Source: Chitinophaga pinensis
Lineage (GTDB): Bacteria; Bacteroidota; Bacteroidia; B-17B0; Aurantibacillaceae
Assembly (NCBI GenBank): GCA_945887955.1
Contig: CAMCZO010000020.1
Span: forward strand, 1-36,929
DNA length: 36,929 nucleotides
Direction: 5' to 3'
The first letter of the stretch is position 1, and each line of letters begins with the position of its first letter. The position numbers and the translations under genes were made by a program. This document shows, in pieces, positions 1 to 7,784 of this stretch. A model generated the notes under the pieces. The model had not been told where the DNA came from, ran no database searches, and saw nothing but the letters and a program-made list of their open reading frames with translations.

Positions 1-50
1 TAAATTCAGTAATTGGCTACATCTCTGAAATAGCAAGGGATTTAGAGAAT

Positions 51-92
51 AAAAAAAGCCGGTCTTTTAAAAATTTCTCTAAAAAGACCGGC
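51..92 (-). terminator. Rho-independent terminator of tRNA-Leu
   Basis: A perfect 11-bp stem (58-68 pairing with 82-92, GCCGGTCTTTT with AAAAGACCGGC) is followed, on the minus strand, by seven T (complement of 51-57). It lies 4 bases beyond the end of the tRNA-Leu gene, so it most simply ends that transcript. Bases 1-50 hold nothing I can assign. Confidence 0.85.
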
Positions 93-96
93 CCCG

Positions 97-176
97 TACC
101 CGGAATGGGACTTGAACCCATACGCTTGCGCACACGCCCCTCAAACGTGCTTGTCTACCAGTTCCAACACCCGGGC
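97..176 (-). tRNA. tRNA-Leu (anticodon GAG)
   Basis: Read on the minus strand this folds as a class II tRNA. The acceptor stem GCCCGGG (170-176) pairs with TCCGGGT (with G-U pairs). The T arm is ATGGG-TTCAAGT-CCCAT. The anticodon stem CACGT/GCGTG closes the loop TTGAGGG, which places GAG at positions 34-36. A variable arm is present, as expected for leucine. The discriminator base is A and the CCA end is not encoded. The tRNA decodes CUC/CUU. It is divergent from rplS and is followed by a strong terminator. Confidence 0.93.
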
Positions 177-208
177 ATTTATTGCTTGTTTAAAAACAAA
201 TTAATTAG

Positions 209-216
209 CAAAAATA
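209..216 (-). promoter_or_regulatory. Candidate -7 box for tRNA-Leu
   Basis: On the minus strand this reads TATTTTTG, an exact match to the Bacteroidota -7 consensus TAnnTTTG, about 33 bases upstream of the mature tRNA 5' end. No clear TTG lies at the usual distance. A second possibility, TTTG followed 18 bases later by TTAATTTG, lies slightly nearer the gene. Confidence 0.3.
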
Positions 217-234
217 TAAAATCAAATTCAATTC

Positions 235-264
235 TTGCATTTTAATTTATTTTATGTATATTTA
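235..264 (+). promoter_or_regulatory. Promoter of rplS
   Basis: TTG at 235-237 and TATATTTA at 257-264 are separated by exactly 19 bases. This matches the Bacteroidota sigma-70-type promoter (TTG, 17-23 bases, TAnnTTTG) with one mismatch in the last base of the -7 box. Transcription would begin near 270, leaving a leader of about 65 bases before rplS. Confidence 0.55.
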
Positions 265-270
265 CATCCC

Positions 271-313
271 GTTTCAAAGCCGCTGATTTCATAATTAGAA
301 TTATGCTGGAAAC
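271..313 (+). promoter_or_regulatory. Possible structured 5' leader of rplS
   Basis: The leader can form one arm: GTTTC (271-275) with GAAAC (309-313), AGC (278-280) with GCT (305-307), a 10-base bulge on the 5' side, and ATAA (291-294) with TTAT (301-304) closing a 6-base loop. Ribosomal-protein leaders that bind their own product are known in bacteria, including for L19 genes. Whether this is one of them is inference; the stems are short and AT-rich. Confidence 0.3.
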
Positions 314-336
314 CTAAAACAATAAAACATAAAAAA

Positions 337-705
337 ATGAGCAATTTATTAGATTACGTTAAAAAAGAATTAACCGCTGACGTAAAACATCCAAAATTTA
401 AAGCAGGAGATACCATTACTGTATCATACAAAATTAAAGAAGGCGAAAAAGAACGTATTCAGCAGTTTTCGGGTGTTGTAATTCAACGAAAAAACGAAAG
501 AGCAACAGCTTCTTTTACTGTTCGAAAAATAAGTAACGGCGTTGGTGTTGAACGTATTTTTCCATTATCTTCTCCTTTCATTGATAAAATAGAATTAAAT
601 AAAATTGGAATAGTGCGCCGCGCCAAAATATTTTATATTCGCGAACTTACCGGTAAAGCTGCTCGTATTAGAGAAAAAATTCAAAATAACAAAGACAAAA
701 AATAA
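337..705 (+). CDS. rplS: 50S ribosomal protein L19
   Basis: This 122-residue protein has the full length and features of bL19: an N-terminal segment, then the beta-barrel core with [13 protein letters not shown] and [10 protein letters not shown], then the conserved [14 protein letters not shown] and [18 protein letters not shown] motifs near the C-terminus. bL19 sits at the interface of the large and small ribosomal subunits. The start is the ATG in AAAAAATGAGC; there is no Shine-Dalgarno sequence, as is usual in this phylum. In many bacteria rplS ends an rpsP-rimM-trmD-rplS operon. Here it stands alone between its own promoter and terminator, and rpsP lies 3 kb away on the other strand. Confidence 0.98.
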   Translation: MSNLLDYVKKELTADVKHPKFKAGDTITVSYKIKEGEKERIQQFSGVVIQRKNERATASFTVRKISNGVGVERIFPLSSPFIDKIELNKIGIVRRAKIFYIRELTGKAARIREKIQNNKDKK

Positions 706-727
706 TTTTATTTATGTGAATGACTTT

Positions 728-753
728 AAAGCCGGATAAAACCGGCTTTTTTT
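728..753 (+). terminator. Rho-independent terminator of rplS
   Basis: An 8-bp stem AAAGCCGG (728-735) / CCGGCTTT (742-749) with a 6-base loop is followed by a run of seven T (747-753). It lies 23 bases past the rplS stop, so rplS is a single-gene transcription unit. Confidence 0.88.
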
Positions 754-788
754 GTTTATCAAATTATCTTATCTTTACTTAACCATTT

Positions 789-1049
789 ATGGATATTAAG
801 GTACGATTGATAGAAATTTTAAAAAAAGAAAATTATACCTTTACTCAATTAGCAGAATATTTAGACATGAGTGAAGAAGAACTCACAAATGCTTTAGAAC
901 AAAAAACTCTTGAATTAAGAAGCTTAGAATTAATTTCAAAAACGCTAAAAATTCCTTTATATAGCTTTTTTAGAGAAGAAGATGAAATTAACAAAAATAC
1001 TAAACCATATTATATAAATAAGTTATGGGAAGGTAATAAAGAAATTTAA
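789..1049 (+). CDS. Small helix-turn-helix (XRE/Cro-like) protein
   Basis: This 86-residue protein has one recognisable domain, a Cro/C1-type helix-turn-helix over about residues 5-62. Helix 2, turn and helix 3 run through YTFTQLAEYLDMSEEEL, followed by LELISKTLKIPLYSFF, the usual end of this fold. The remaining 24 residues (acidic patch, then PYYINKLWEG) look like a short tail with no known domain. It probably binds DNA, but no target operator is evident. It lies between the rplS terminator and a CNNM-type gene 83 bases downstream, so the two could share a transcript. The fold assignment is solid; the regulatory role is inferred. Confidence 0.8.
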   Translation: MDIKVRLIEILKKENYTFTQLAEYLDMSEEELTNALEQKTLELRSLELISKTLKIPLYSFFREEDEINKNTKPYYINKLWEGNKEI

Positions 1050-1132
1050 AACAGAAAATTCTGTTTATACAAAAACAAATTATTTATAGTTTATCTAAAA
1101 ATATAAACAAAAAAAATTGAACTAAATTACAT

Positions 1133-2434
1133 ATGATCATCAATACTTTATTTACATTATTACTCATTTGTATTAATGGTTTTTTTGTAGCTGCCGAATT
1201 TGCACTTGTAAAAGTAAGAGCTTCGCAACTCGACATAAAAGCGCAGAAAGGAAGCAGTAGAGCTAAATTAGCGAAATCACTTTTAGAAAAATTAGACAGC
1301 TATTTATCAGCTACGCAATTAGGCATTACACTTGCTTCTCTTGCACTTGGAGCAATTGGAGAAAAAACAATTTCTTCGATGCTAGAAGTTTTTTTTATAA
1401 AAATAGGACATCCTCTTAGCGAAATTTCTAAACATAGTATTTCTTTACCAATCGCATTAACATTTCTTACTTTTTTTCATGTCACCTTGGGTGAGCAAAT
1501 ACCAAAAATGATTGGTATAAAATATAGTATGCAAACTGCTTTAATAATTTCATGGCCACTACGAATATTTTATTTTATCTGTTCGCCATTTATTTGGTTT
1601 CTTAATAAAACCTCTAATGTTGTATTAAGAATTATAGGAGTTAAAGCAGTAGGAGATGAATATTTTCACTCGGAAGAAGAATTAAGATTAATATTAACTG
1701 AAAGTGAAGAAGGTGGTGCAATTAAACCCAGCGAAAATGAATTAATTCAAAATGTATTTGATTTTGATGATAGAATTGTAAAACAAGTCATGGTTCCTCA
1801 AAATAGAGTAATTGCTATTGATGTTGAATTAGGAAGAAATGAAGTTACAAAAAGAGTAATTGAAGAAGGTTTTTCTAGACTACCAATATATTTAGGTGAT
1901 ATCGATAATATTATTGGTATTGTTCATAGTAAAGACCTTTTAAAGGCGATTATAGACAATAAATTTAGGACCCTAAAAGAAATTATGAGGCCAGTACATT
2001 TTATACCAGAGAGTATGAAAATTAATGAATTGTTGCGCGATTTTCAAAAGCATCATTACCAAATGGCCATTGTAACCAACGAATTTGGATCAACCGCAGG
2101 TTTAGTTACCATGGAAGATATTATTGAAGAATTAGTAGGCGAAATTCAAGACGAACATGATGAAGAAAAACCAAATGTAGAAAAAATTAGCGATACCGAA
2201 TTTATTGTGAACGCTCAAGCCACTATAAAAGAGGTTAACGAAATTTTACCCATTGCTTTACCAGAAAATACTCAGTATGAAACTGTTTCCGGTTATATAA
2301 ATTTTATTTTTGGACGAATTCCACCAATAAATGATAAAAGAATTATTGATGGTTATGAAATTAATATTTTAGTGCGAAACAGACAAAGCGTTGATTCAAT
2401 TAGACTAAAAGTTATACAACAAAATTCTAATTAA
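1133..2434 (+). CDS. HlyC/CorC family (CNNM-type) membrane protein
   Basis: The 433-residue protein has the three-part plan of the CNNM/CorC/HlyC family. Residues 1-190 form the DUF21 transmembrane domain, with hydrophobic segments at the N-terminus (LFTLLLICINGFFVAAEFAL) and around 100-165, and the characteristic LSATQLGITLASLALGAIGE. A pair of CBS domains follows at about 216-335 (VPQNRVIAIDVE; IMRPVHFIPES), then a C-terminal CorC/HlyC transporter-associated domain at about 345-428. Family members are inner-membrane proteins linked to Mg2+ or Na+ export, with CBS domains that bind adenine nucleotides. The paralogue GldE, used in gliding motility, shares this layout, but no gldD neighbour is present, so I do not use that name. 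Confidence 0.9.
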   Translation: MIINTLFTLLLICINGFFVAAEFALVKVRASQLDIKAQKGSSRAKLAKSLLEKLDSYLSATQLGITLASLALGAIGEKTISSMLEVFFIKIGHPLSEISKHSISLPIALTFLTFFHVTLGEQIPKMIGIKYSMQTALIISWPLRIFYFICSPFIWFLNKTSNVVLRIIGVKAVGDEYFHSEEELRLILTESEEGGAIKPSENELIQNVFDFDDRIVKQVMVPQNRVIAIDVELGRNEVTKRVIEEGFSRLPIYLGDIDNIIGIVHSKDLLKAIIDNKFRTLKEIMRPVHFIPESMKINELLRDFQKHHYQMAIVTNEFGSTAGLVTMEDIIEELVGEIQDEHDEEKPNVEKISDTEFIVNAQATIKEVNEILPIALPENTQYETVSGYINFIFGRIPPINDKRIIDGYEINILVRNRQSVDSIRLKVIQQNSN

Positions 2435-2485
2435 TTTCATTTAATTATCTAACTAAAATAAAAGGCATAAAATAAATTCTGATTT

Positions 2486-2516
2486 TTTGACTTAATTTAT
2501 AGATCACATAAATATT
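2486..2516 (+). promoter_or_regulatory. Weak candidate promoter of the aminotransferase gene
   Basis: TTTG at 2486-2489 is followed after 19 bases by TAAATATT (2509-2516), which has the right spacing but two mismatches to TAnnTTTG. If real, transcription starts within a few bases of the ATG at 2522, giving an almost leaderless message. Confidence 0.28.
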
Positions 2517-2521
2517 ACAAC

Positions 2522-3718
2522 ATGAATCAGCGTGAACTATTTTTAAGACATGTAGCCCAAACTTCTGAAATACCAATGCTTGGCGAAGATCTTAATATCG
2601 CTATTGCTAAAGGTGTTAAATTAACTGATGTAAATGGAAAAATATATACAGATTTAATAAGTGGTATTTCAGTTAGTAATGTTGGTCATTGCCATCCCAA
2701 AGTTTTAGAGGCAATTCACCATCAATCACAAAAGTTTATGCATTTAATGGTTTATGGAGAATTTAATCAAAGTCCACAAGTTAATTACGCAAAAAAATTA
2801 ACAGATTTACTTCCACAAAAATTAAACTCTATTTATTATACCACCAGTGGAAGCGAAGCTGTTGAAGGGGCTTTAAAATTAGCTAAACGATCAACTGGAA
2901 GAACCGAACTCATTTGTTTTAAACAGGCTTATCATGGAAGTACACATGGCGCTTTAAGTGTAATGGGTGATGAATATTTCAAAACAAGTTTTAGGCCATT
3001 ATTACCTGACGTTAGAATACTAGAATTTAATGACCTTAAAGCACTCGAATTAATCAGTAAAAAAACAGCTGCAGTAATAATTGAACCAATACAAGGAGAA
3101 GCTGGCGTTATAAAAGCAAATCGTGATTATATTAAAAATTTACGCAAAATTTGTGATGATCTTGGTGTAATTTTAATTTTTGATGAAATTCAAACTGGAT
3201 TTGGTCGAACTGGTAATTTATTTGTATTTGAAGGGTTTGATGTTGTTCCCGATATTTTACTAATATCAAAAGGGATGGGAGGAGGCTTACCAATTGGTGC
3301 TTTTGTAGCTTCAACGGATTTAATGAGTAACTTAACTAAAAACCCAATACTCGGTCATATCAATACTTTTGGAGGAAACGCTTTATGTGTTGCAGCAGCA
3401 AATGCTTGTTTAGAAATTATAATTTCTGAAAATTTATGCTCAAGAGCCAAACAGATTGAAAATATTATCACAACAAAATTAAAGCATCCTCTAATAAAAG
3501 AAATTAGAATACACGGTGCATTAGGTGCAATAGATTTTTATAATGAAGTCTTAAATATGCGGGTAATTAAATCCTGTATTGAAAAAGGAATTATTTGCGA
3601 TTGGTTTTTGTTCTGCCCAACCGCAATGAGAATTGCCCCACCTTTAATTATTACCGATTCAGAATTAATTGAAGCCTTAACTACTATTATTGAAGTATTA
3701 AATACAATTGAAATTTAG
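2522..3718 (+). CDS. Class-III PLP-dependent aminotransferase (acetylornithine/ornithine type)
   Basis: The 398-residue protein is a full-length fold-type I, class-III aminotransferase. Visible motifs are SGISVSNVGHCHPKV near residue 48, the phosphate-binding TTSGSEAVEGALKLA (from 107), HGSTHGALSVMG (138-149), the cofactor aspartate D221 in IFDEIQTGFGRTG, and the Schiff-base lysine K250 in ISKGMGGGLPIGAF. Members transfer amino groups from acetylornithine, ornithine, GABA or related omega-amino compounds to 2-oxoglutarate. No arg gene or other pathway partner lies nearby, so the substrate cannot be fixed from context; argD-like is one option. It faces rpsP tail to tail. Confidence 0.88.
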   Translation: MNQRELFLRHVAQTSEIPMLGEDLNIAIAKGVKLTDVNGKIYTDLISGISVSNVGHCHPKVLEAIHHQSQKFMHLMVYGEFNQSPQVNYAKKLTDLLPQKLNSIYYTTSGSEAVEGALKLAKRSTGRTELICFKQAYHGSTHGALSVMGDEYFKTSFRPLLPDVRILEFNDLKALELISKKTAAVIIEPIQGEAGVIKANRDYIKNLRKICDDLGVILIFDEIQTGFGRTGNLFVFEGFDVVPDILLISKGMGGGLPIGAFVASTDLMSNLTKNPILGHINTFGGNALCVAAANACLEIIISENLCSRAKQIENIITTKLKHPLIKEIRIHGALGAIDFYNEVLNMRVIKSCIEKGIICDWFLFCPTAMRIAPPLIITDSELIEALTTIIEVLNTIEI

Positions 3719-3736
3719 TGTTTTCTTAATTAATTT

Positions 3737-3768
3737 AAAAAAAAAACCGGTTTAAAATAAAGCGGTTT
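3737..3768 (-). terminator. Probable terminator of rpsP
   Basis: On the minus strand AAACCG (complement of 3763-3768) pairs with CGGTTT (complement of 3744-3749) across a 13-base loop, and is followed by ten T in all. The stem is only 6 bp, so this is weaker than the other terminators here. The region separates convergent genes. Confidence 0.5.
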
Positions 3769-3777
3769 AAAATATAA

Positions 3778-4311
3778 TTAAGAATTTGTTTCTTCAGTAG
3801 GAGGAGAATCTGTTATAACGTTATCATCTTCCGGAGCCTTTGCTTCAACTACTACAGCTAATTTAGCAGCTACTTTTGCAGCTTTTGCCTCTTTAGAAGC
3901 CGTTTCTGCTTTTAATCTATCGCTAGATTGTTTTGATGATTCGTTTATTAAACGATCGTTTTTGCCAGTAATTTTGCTAGCTTTTTCATCTAACCACTTG
4001 TTAAATTTTTGTTCAGCTTGAACTTCGGTTAAAGCACCTTTTTTAACTCCTTCGATGAGGTGTTTTTTTAACATTATTCCTTTGTAGGATAATATTGCAC
4101 GACACGTGTCGGTAGGTTGAGCGCCTTTCATTAACCAATTCAAAGTTGAATCGAAATTAATATCAATAGTTGCCGGATTTGAATTAGGGTTATACACACC
4201 TAATTTTTCAATGAATTTTCCATCACGTGGTGCACGACCATCCGCAACTACTAAATGATAAAAAGCTGAATCTTTTTTACCATGTCTTTGTAGTCTAATC
4301 TTTACTGCCAT
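3778..4311 (-). CDS. rpsP: 30S ribosomal protein S16
   Basis: The first 80 or so of 177 residues are a canonical bS16: [20 protein letters not shown], then [21 protein letters not shown] and the [17 protein letters not shown] segment. The remaining ~95 residues are a charged, Ala/Lys/Glu-rich extension ending in an acidic tail ([17 protein letters not shown]), a kind of extension common in Bacteroidota S16. bS16 is an early-assembly protein of the small subunit. The usual neighbours rimM and trmD are absent. The gene is last in a minus-strand series after porD but has its own promoter (4337-4368). Confidence 0.97.
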   Translation of the reverse strand: MAVKIRLQRHGKKDSAFYHLVVADGRAPRDGKFIEKLGVYNPNSNPATIDINFDSTLNWLMKGAQPTDTCRAILSYKGIMLKKHLIEGVKKGALTEVQAEQKFNKWLDEKASKITGKNDRLINESSKQSSDRLKAETASKEAKAAKVAAKLAVVVEAKAPEDDNVITDSPPTEETNS

Positions 4312-4336
4312 TTTTTTTATTTTTAAATTAAGGTCG

Positions 4337-4368
4337 CAAATATCAACAATTTATCTGTAAAATCAAAA
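4337..4368 (-). promoter_or_regulatory. Promoter of rpsP
   Basis: On the minus strand TTTTG (complement of 4364-4368) is followed after 19 bases by GATATTTG (complement of 4337-4344), one mismatch from TAnnTTTG. Transcription would start about 20 bases before the ATG, so there is little room for a structured leader. Confidence 0.55.
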
Positions 4369-4483
4369 TATCTGATTCAATTTTAATTAATTGCGTACAA
4401 CTTAAATCAGTTCAACAGCATGATATTCAAATTAATAAAGAAATAAACGTATAAATAACCTAAAAATAAAAATATTTTAAAAA

Positions 4484-5386
4484 CTAAGTGCCTTGAATTT
4501 TGCTGTACTTATTGGTTCTGGAGGGATCGAGAGTAGATAAAAGCTCCATAATTTTAGTTTTTTCTTCAGGGCTAGCACCTTTAAAAATATTTACTAATTC
4601 ATCAGCCTTGGCATTAAAAAAAAGTTGCATGTTAAATGAAGCAGGTCTACTTTTATATACTGGCATTAATAAATCGAGTGATTTTAAAATTGCGGCCCTT
4701 CCTTCATCGGTTTTTTCAAACATCATATCGAGGCCATTTTTATTATATTCATACATACAATCTCTTAAACCTTTAAAAACTGGTTGTAAAGTATTTTCAA
4801 CTAACCAATAACGATTACGCTGACTTTGAGAACTTACCCAACCACTTTCGTTGGCTGATTGTGCATTATTTACAATTTGTTGAGCCTTTTGCCAATATTG
4901 AGTGCCACCAAGAGGCGAGAATGAATCATAATCGTTTGCCAATACAACATAAGCATAATAAGCTAAAACAGAAGTTAAATTATTCTGAAAAGTATTTTCA
5001 TTAAACTCTAATTGAGAAAACTGTTGAAATTTAAACTGAAAATCATCGTCTTGAAAATTAAAAATAGTCGAAGAATATGCACTTTTATATATGGGGCGGG
5101 CACTTTCTACTTGAATAGAGGCAGAATATTCATCAGAACCTAATGATTTATTTATAATAATTTGAAACGTACAATTAATTTTTTCTTGAGAGCCAAAAAT
5201 ATCGTTTGACCATTTTCTATTATTAACAAAATCAAAAATAGATTTTTGTAGTTGATCAAATATTTGTTTGTTGGCAGAACCCTGAATTTGTGAAGTATTT
5301 ATAATAACCTGACAATTTAATTCTTGGGCATGGGAATTAATTAAAATAAATGAAAAAAATAAACTATAAATAATTTTTATATACAC
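4484..5386 (-). CDS. porD: DUF4835 family protein, PorD-like (type IX secretion)
   Basis: The 300-residue secreted protein has a signal peptide (YSLFFSFILINSHAQ, cleavage before ELNCQVIIN) and the hallmarks of the Bacteroidota DUF4835 family: ELNCQVIINTSQIQ at the mature start, FDFVNNRKWSND, the YYAYVVLANDYDSFSPLGG block and GWVSSQSQRNRYWLVENTL. The family is also annotated as T9SS protein PorD; I recall that naming and cannot check it here. The start is GTG, one base after the coaBC stop (TAA-C-GTG), so translation is coupled. In many Bacteroidota recN follows; here rpsP does. The family call is secure, the PorD role less so. Confidence 0.85.
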   Translation of the reverse strand: MYIKIIYSLFFSFILINSHAQELNCQVIINTSQIQGSANKQIFDQLQKSIFDFVNNRKWSNDIFGSQEKINCTFQIIINKSLGSDEYSASIQVESARPIYKSAYSSTIFNFQDDDFQFKFQQFSQLEFNENTFQNNLTSVLAYYAYVVLANDYDSFSPLGGTQYWQKAQQIVNNAQSANESGWVSSQSQRNRYWLVENTLQPVFKGLRDCMYEYNKNGLDMMFEKTDEGRAAILKSLDLLMPVYKSRPASFNMQLFFNAKADELVNIFKGASPEEKTKIMELLSTLDPSRTNKYSKIQGT

Positions 5387-5387
5387 G

Positions 5388-6581
5388 TTATTTTAAAAAA
5401 TCAATCAAGTAATTTACAACATCATGGGCAACTTCTTTCTTTGTCTTTAACTCAAATTTAGTAATCTTATTGTGTTTATTTATAATAATAATTTTATTAG
5501 TATCTAATCCAAAAGCCCCCCCCTCCTCTACTGCAGAGTTAGCAATTATAACATCAAGTTTTTTTTCAATCAATTTTTGTGTTGCATGTTTAACTAAATT
5601 TTCAGATTCAAGTGCGAAACCAACCAAACATTGTTTTGTTTTTAAATTTCCAAGTTCTATTAAAATATCTTTTGTTTTAGTTAATTCTAATTTAAAATGG
5701 TTTTCTTTCTTTTTTATTTTTTGTTTATACACCAATACTGGTTTGTAATCTGCAACGGCTGCAGAACAAATAACCAAATACTTATTTTTAAAATTTGAAA
5801 TCATTGCCTTGTGCATTTCGTCGCTCGATTCAACAGAAATAACATGTATCAACTTATTTTTTATAATTAAGTTACTTGGACCCAAAACCAATGTAACCAA
5901 GGCTCCATATGCAGCTAATTGTTCAGCAATAGCCACACCCATTTTACCACTACTTCTATTACCTATAAATCTTACTGGATCTATTGCTTCATATGTTGGT
6001 CCGGCATTTACCAATACTTTTTTACCGAATAAAGGCAAAGATTTTAAAAAATATGTTTCTACAAATGAAATGATTGTTTCAGGTTCTGCCATTCTTCCTT
6101 CTCCAATTAAACCACTGGCTAAATCACCAGTTTCAGCAGGAATAATTAAATTTCCATACAACTTTAATTTATCCAAATTAGATTTGACTGTATCATGTTT
6201 ATACATATCTAAATCCATAGCTGGTGCAACGATAGTTTTTGATTTAGAAGAAAAATAAGTTGCTAATAAAAGATTATCACATTGCCCATTTGCCATTTTT
6301 GCAAGAGTATTTGCAGTTAAAGGTGCAATTAAAAAAACATCGGCCCATTCTGCTAAATGCACATGATTATTCCAATTAAAATCGGCATCAAAAAAATCAA
6401 TTAATACTTCATTTTTGCTCAACACAGATAAAGTTTGAGCTGTAATAAATTCTGCGGCTGCTTTTGTTAAAATAACTTTTACCTCTGCGCCTTCTTTAAT
6501 AAAAAGCCTAACAAGGTGTGCGCATTTATATGCTGCAATTCCACCAGTTATTCCTAAAAGTATTTTTTTTTGTTTAAGCAT
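5388..6581 (-). CDS. coaBC: Bifunctional phosphopantothenoylcysteine decarboxylase / phosphopantothenate-cysteine ligase
   Basis: This 397-residue enzyme performs two consecutive steps of coenzyme A synthesis. The N-terminal CoaC flavoprotein domain (1-180) shows LLGITGGIAAYK, the catalytic histidine H75 in NNHVHLAEWAD, and PAMDLDMY (120-127). The CoaB ligase domain (from ~185) shows VLVNAGPTYEAIDPVRFIGN and SSGKMG, then ICSAAVADYKP and the lysine-rich KIKKK. The gene lies between rpoZ and porD, as in many Bacteroidota. A run of eight G in the coding strand (complement of 5516-5523) falls at about residues 353-356 (EEGGAFG). A one-base slip there would change the last ~40 residues. The reading frame is intact in this copy. 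Confidence 0.96.
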   Translation of the reverse strand: MLKQKKILLGITGGIAAYKCAHLVRLFIKEGAEVKVILTKAAAEFITAQTLSVLSKNEVLIDFFDADFNWNNHVHLAEWADVFLIAPLTANTLAKMANGQCDNLLLATYFSSKSKTIVAPAMDLDMYKHDTVKSNLDKLKLYGNLIIPAETGDLASGLIGEGRMAEPETIISFVETYFLKSLPLFGKKVLVNAGPTYEAIDPVRFIGNRSSGKMGVAIAEQLAAYGALVTLVLGPSNLIIKNKLIHVISVESSDEMHKAMISNFKNKYLVICSAAVADYKPVLVYKQKIKKKENHFKLELTKTKDILIELGNLKTKQCLVGFALESENLVKHATQKLIEKKLDVIIANSAVEEGGAFGLDTNKIIIINKHNKITKFELKTKKEVAHDVVNYLIDFLK

Positions 6582-6596
6582 TAGTCCTTAAAAACA

Positions 6597-6629
6597 AAAA
6601 GGCAGTAGAGCTGGTGCTTACTGCCTTTT
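6597..6629 (-). terminator. Hairpin with T tract between rpoZ and coaBC
   Basis: An 11-bp perfect stem (6597-6607 with 6619-6629, AAAAGGCAGTA with TACTGCCTTTT) and 11-base loop are followed on the minus strand by TTTTTGTTTTT. It looks like a factor-independent terminator after rpoZ, but the coaBC start codon is only 16 bases beyond it. Partial readthrough or an attenuator is therefore possible. Confidence 0.65.
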
Positions 6630-6646
6630 ATAGAATTTATTTATAT

Positions 6647-6973
6647 TTATTTTACTTCTTTACCAGAGTTACGATAATAAACTTTATCATCTAAGAACTC
6701 CTGTATAGAAATAAGTGTTGGTTTAGGCAATTTTTCATAATGTTTAGAAACTTCTATTTGTTCTCTATTTTCGAAAACTTCCTCTAAATTATCTGTATGG
6801 GTGCTAAACTCTTGTAATTTACCTGATAACTCTTCTTTTAATTCAGAACTAATTTGATTTGCGCGTTTACTCATAATAGAAACGGCTTCATAAAGATTTC
6901 CTGTTGGGCCATCAAATCTTCTAATATCTCTTGTTACGATGCTTGGTTCAGCATTTGTTTTCTTAAAATCCAT
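6647..6973 (-). CDS. rpoZ: RNA polymerase omega subunit, Bacteroidota type
   Basis: The 108-residue protein matches the Bacteroidota form of omega: N-terminal TRDIRRFDGPTGNLYEAVSI, then the short helix MSKRANQISSELKEEL that corresponds to the omega core, then an extended acidic region ending in PKPTLISIQEFLDDKVYYRN. Omega helps assemble and stabilise the beta-prime subunit. It starts 13 bases after bamD ends and is followed by a hairpin with a T tract, so bamD-rpoZ is probably one transcript. The order bamD-rpoZ-coaBC is widely conserved in the phylum and supports the call. Confidence 0.9.
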   Translation of the reverse strand: MDFKKTNAEPSIVTRDIRRFDGPTGNLYEAVSIMSKRANQISSELKEELSGKLQEFSTHTDNLEEVFENREQIEVSKHYEKLPKPTLISIQEFLDDKVYYRNSGKEVK

Positions 6974-6986
6974 ATTAATTCAAATT

Positions 6987-7772
6987 TTATTTTAAACGTT
7001 TACAATTGTTATAAATGTTTTCTGCGCGGCTAAGGTAAGAACTTTTAGGGTATAAATCTAAAAATTTTATATAATTTTCAATAGACTCGTCTAAACGTTC
7101 GCTCTTTTTTGCATAAATACTGTTAATTGCTAATAAATAATATGAATCGATGAGTAAAAAACATAACTCTTCGCTATAAATTGAAGCAGGGTATTCTTTG
7201 ATGTAATTTTTAATTCCTACAATTGAAGCTTTCCAATCACTTAATTTATAATATTGTTTAATTATTTCAAAATCTTTTCGTTCTAATTTACCTCTTAATT
7301 TATCCATTAAAGCATTACAAGTATCAATTCGTTTACTTTCGGGATAAAAATCAATAAAGGATTGAAATTCTTTTATGGCGTTTTTAGTATAGGTTTGATC
7401 TAATTTGTAGTTAGGTGAATTCAAAAAATAACAGTAAGCATTCAAAAAATAACATTCCTCAACATATTTTCCTTCAGGAAAAAGCCTTGTATAATTTTTA
7501 AAATGATATTGACTCAAAATATAATCACCAACATTAAACTCGCTTTTAGTATAATAATAATAAACATCTTCTGATTTATCTGTGCCTTTAAAAACGGGTA
7601 TCAATTCTTCGTATAACTGAGAAGCCTTAATATAATTTTTATTACCATAATATTCCTTTGCTTTTGAATACTTTAATTCATAATCGGTACTTTTAAGTAA
7701 ACGATTATAATTATCACAAGAATTAAAGATAATTATACTAAATAAAAAAAATAATATAAATTTTGTTTTCAA
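6987..7772 (-). CDS. bamD: Outer membrane assembly lipoprotein BamD
   Basis: This is a TPR lipoprotein of the BAM complex, which inserts beta-barrels into the outer membrane. From the start chosen here it has 261 residues: a lipoprotein signal ending FNSC (Cys19), then about five TPR-like helix pairs including YIKASQLYEELIPVF, YILSQYHFKNYTRLFPEGKY and AIKEFQSFIDFYPESKR. No ATG lies near the beginning. The longest frame begins with TTG at 7787, but that start precedes an exact -7 box (7777-7784), so I place translation at the next TTG (7770-7772), which directly gives a proper signal peptide (MKTKFILFFLFSIIIFNSC). Length and motifs fit BamD. Confidence 0.88.
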   Translation of the reverse strand: MKTKFILFFLFSIIIFNSCDNYNRLLKSTDYELKYSKAKEYYGNKNYIKASQLYEELIPVFKGTDKSEDVYYYYTKSEFNVGDYILSQYHFKNYTRLFPEGKYVEECYFLNAYCYFLNSPNYKLDQTYTKNAIKEFQSFIDFYPESKRIDTCNALMDKLRGKLERKDFEIIKQYYKLSDWKASIVGIKNYIKEYPASIYSEELCFLLIDSYYLLAINSIYAKKSERLDESIENYIKFLDLYPKSSYLSRAENIYNNCKRLK

Positions 7773-7776
7773 TGCA

Positions 7777-7784
7777 CAAAAATA
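7777..7784 (-). promoter_or_regulatory. -7 box of the bamD promoter
   Basis: TATTTTTG on the minus strand matches TAnnTTTG exactly. It lies between the upstream terminator (7801-7832) and the TTG start at 7772. No clear TTG -33 element is visible, because that position falls in the terminator stem. With this box the message would start at or within a few bases of the start codon. Confidence 0.45.

Noticed and set aside
3..242. A plus-strand open stretch running from near the window start through the tRNA-Leu gene
   Set aside because: It is antisense to a well-formed tRNA and its terminator, has no start in the window, and its codons mirror the tRNA stems. A few residues at the start look protein-like, but nothing supports a real gene end.
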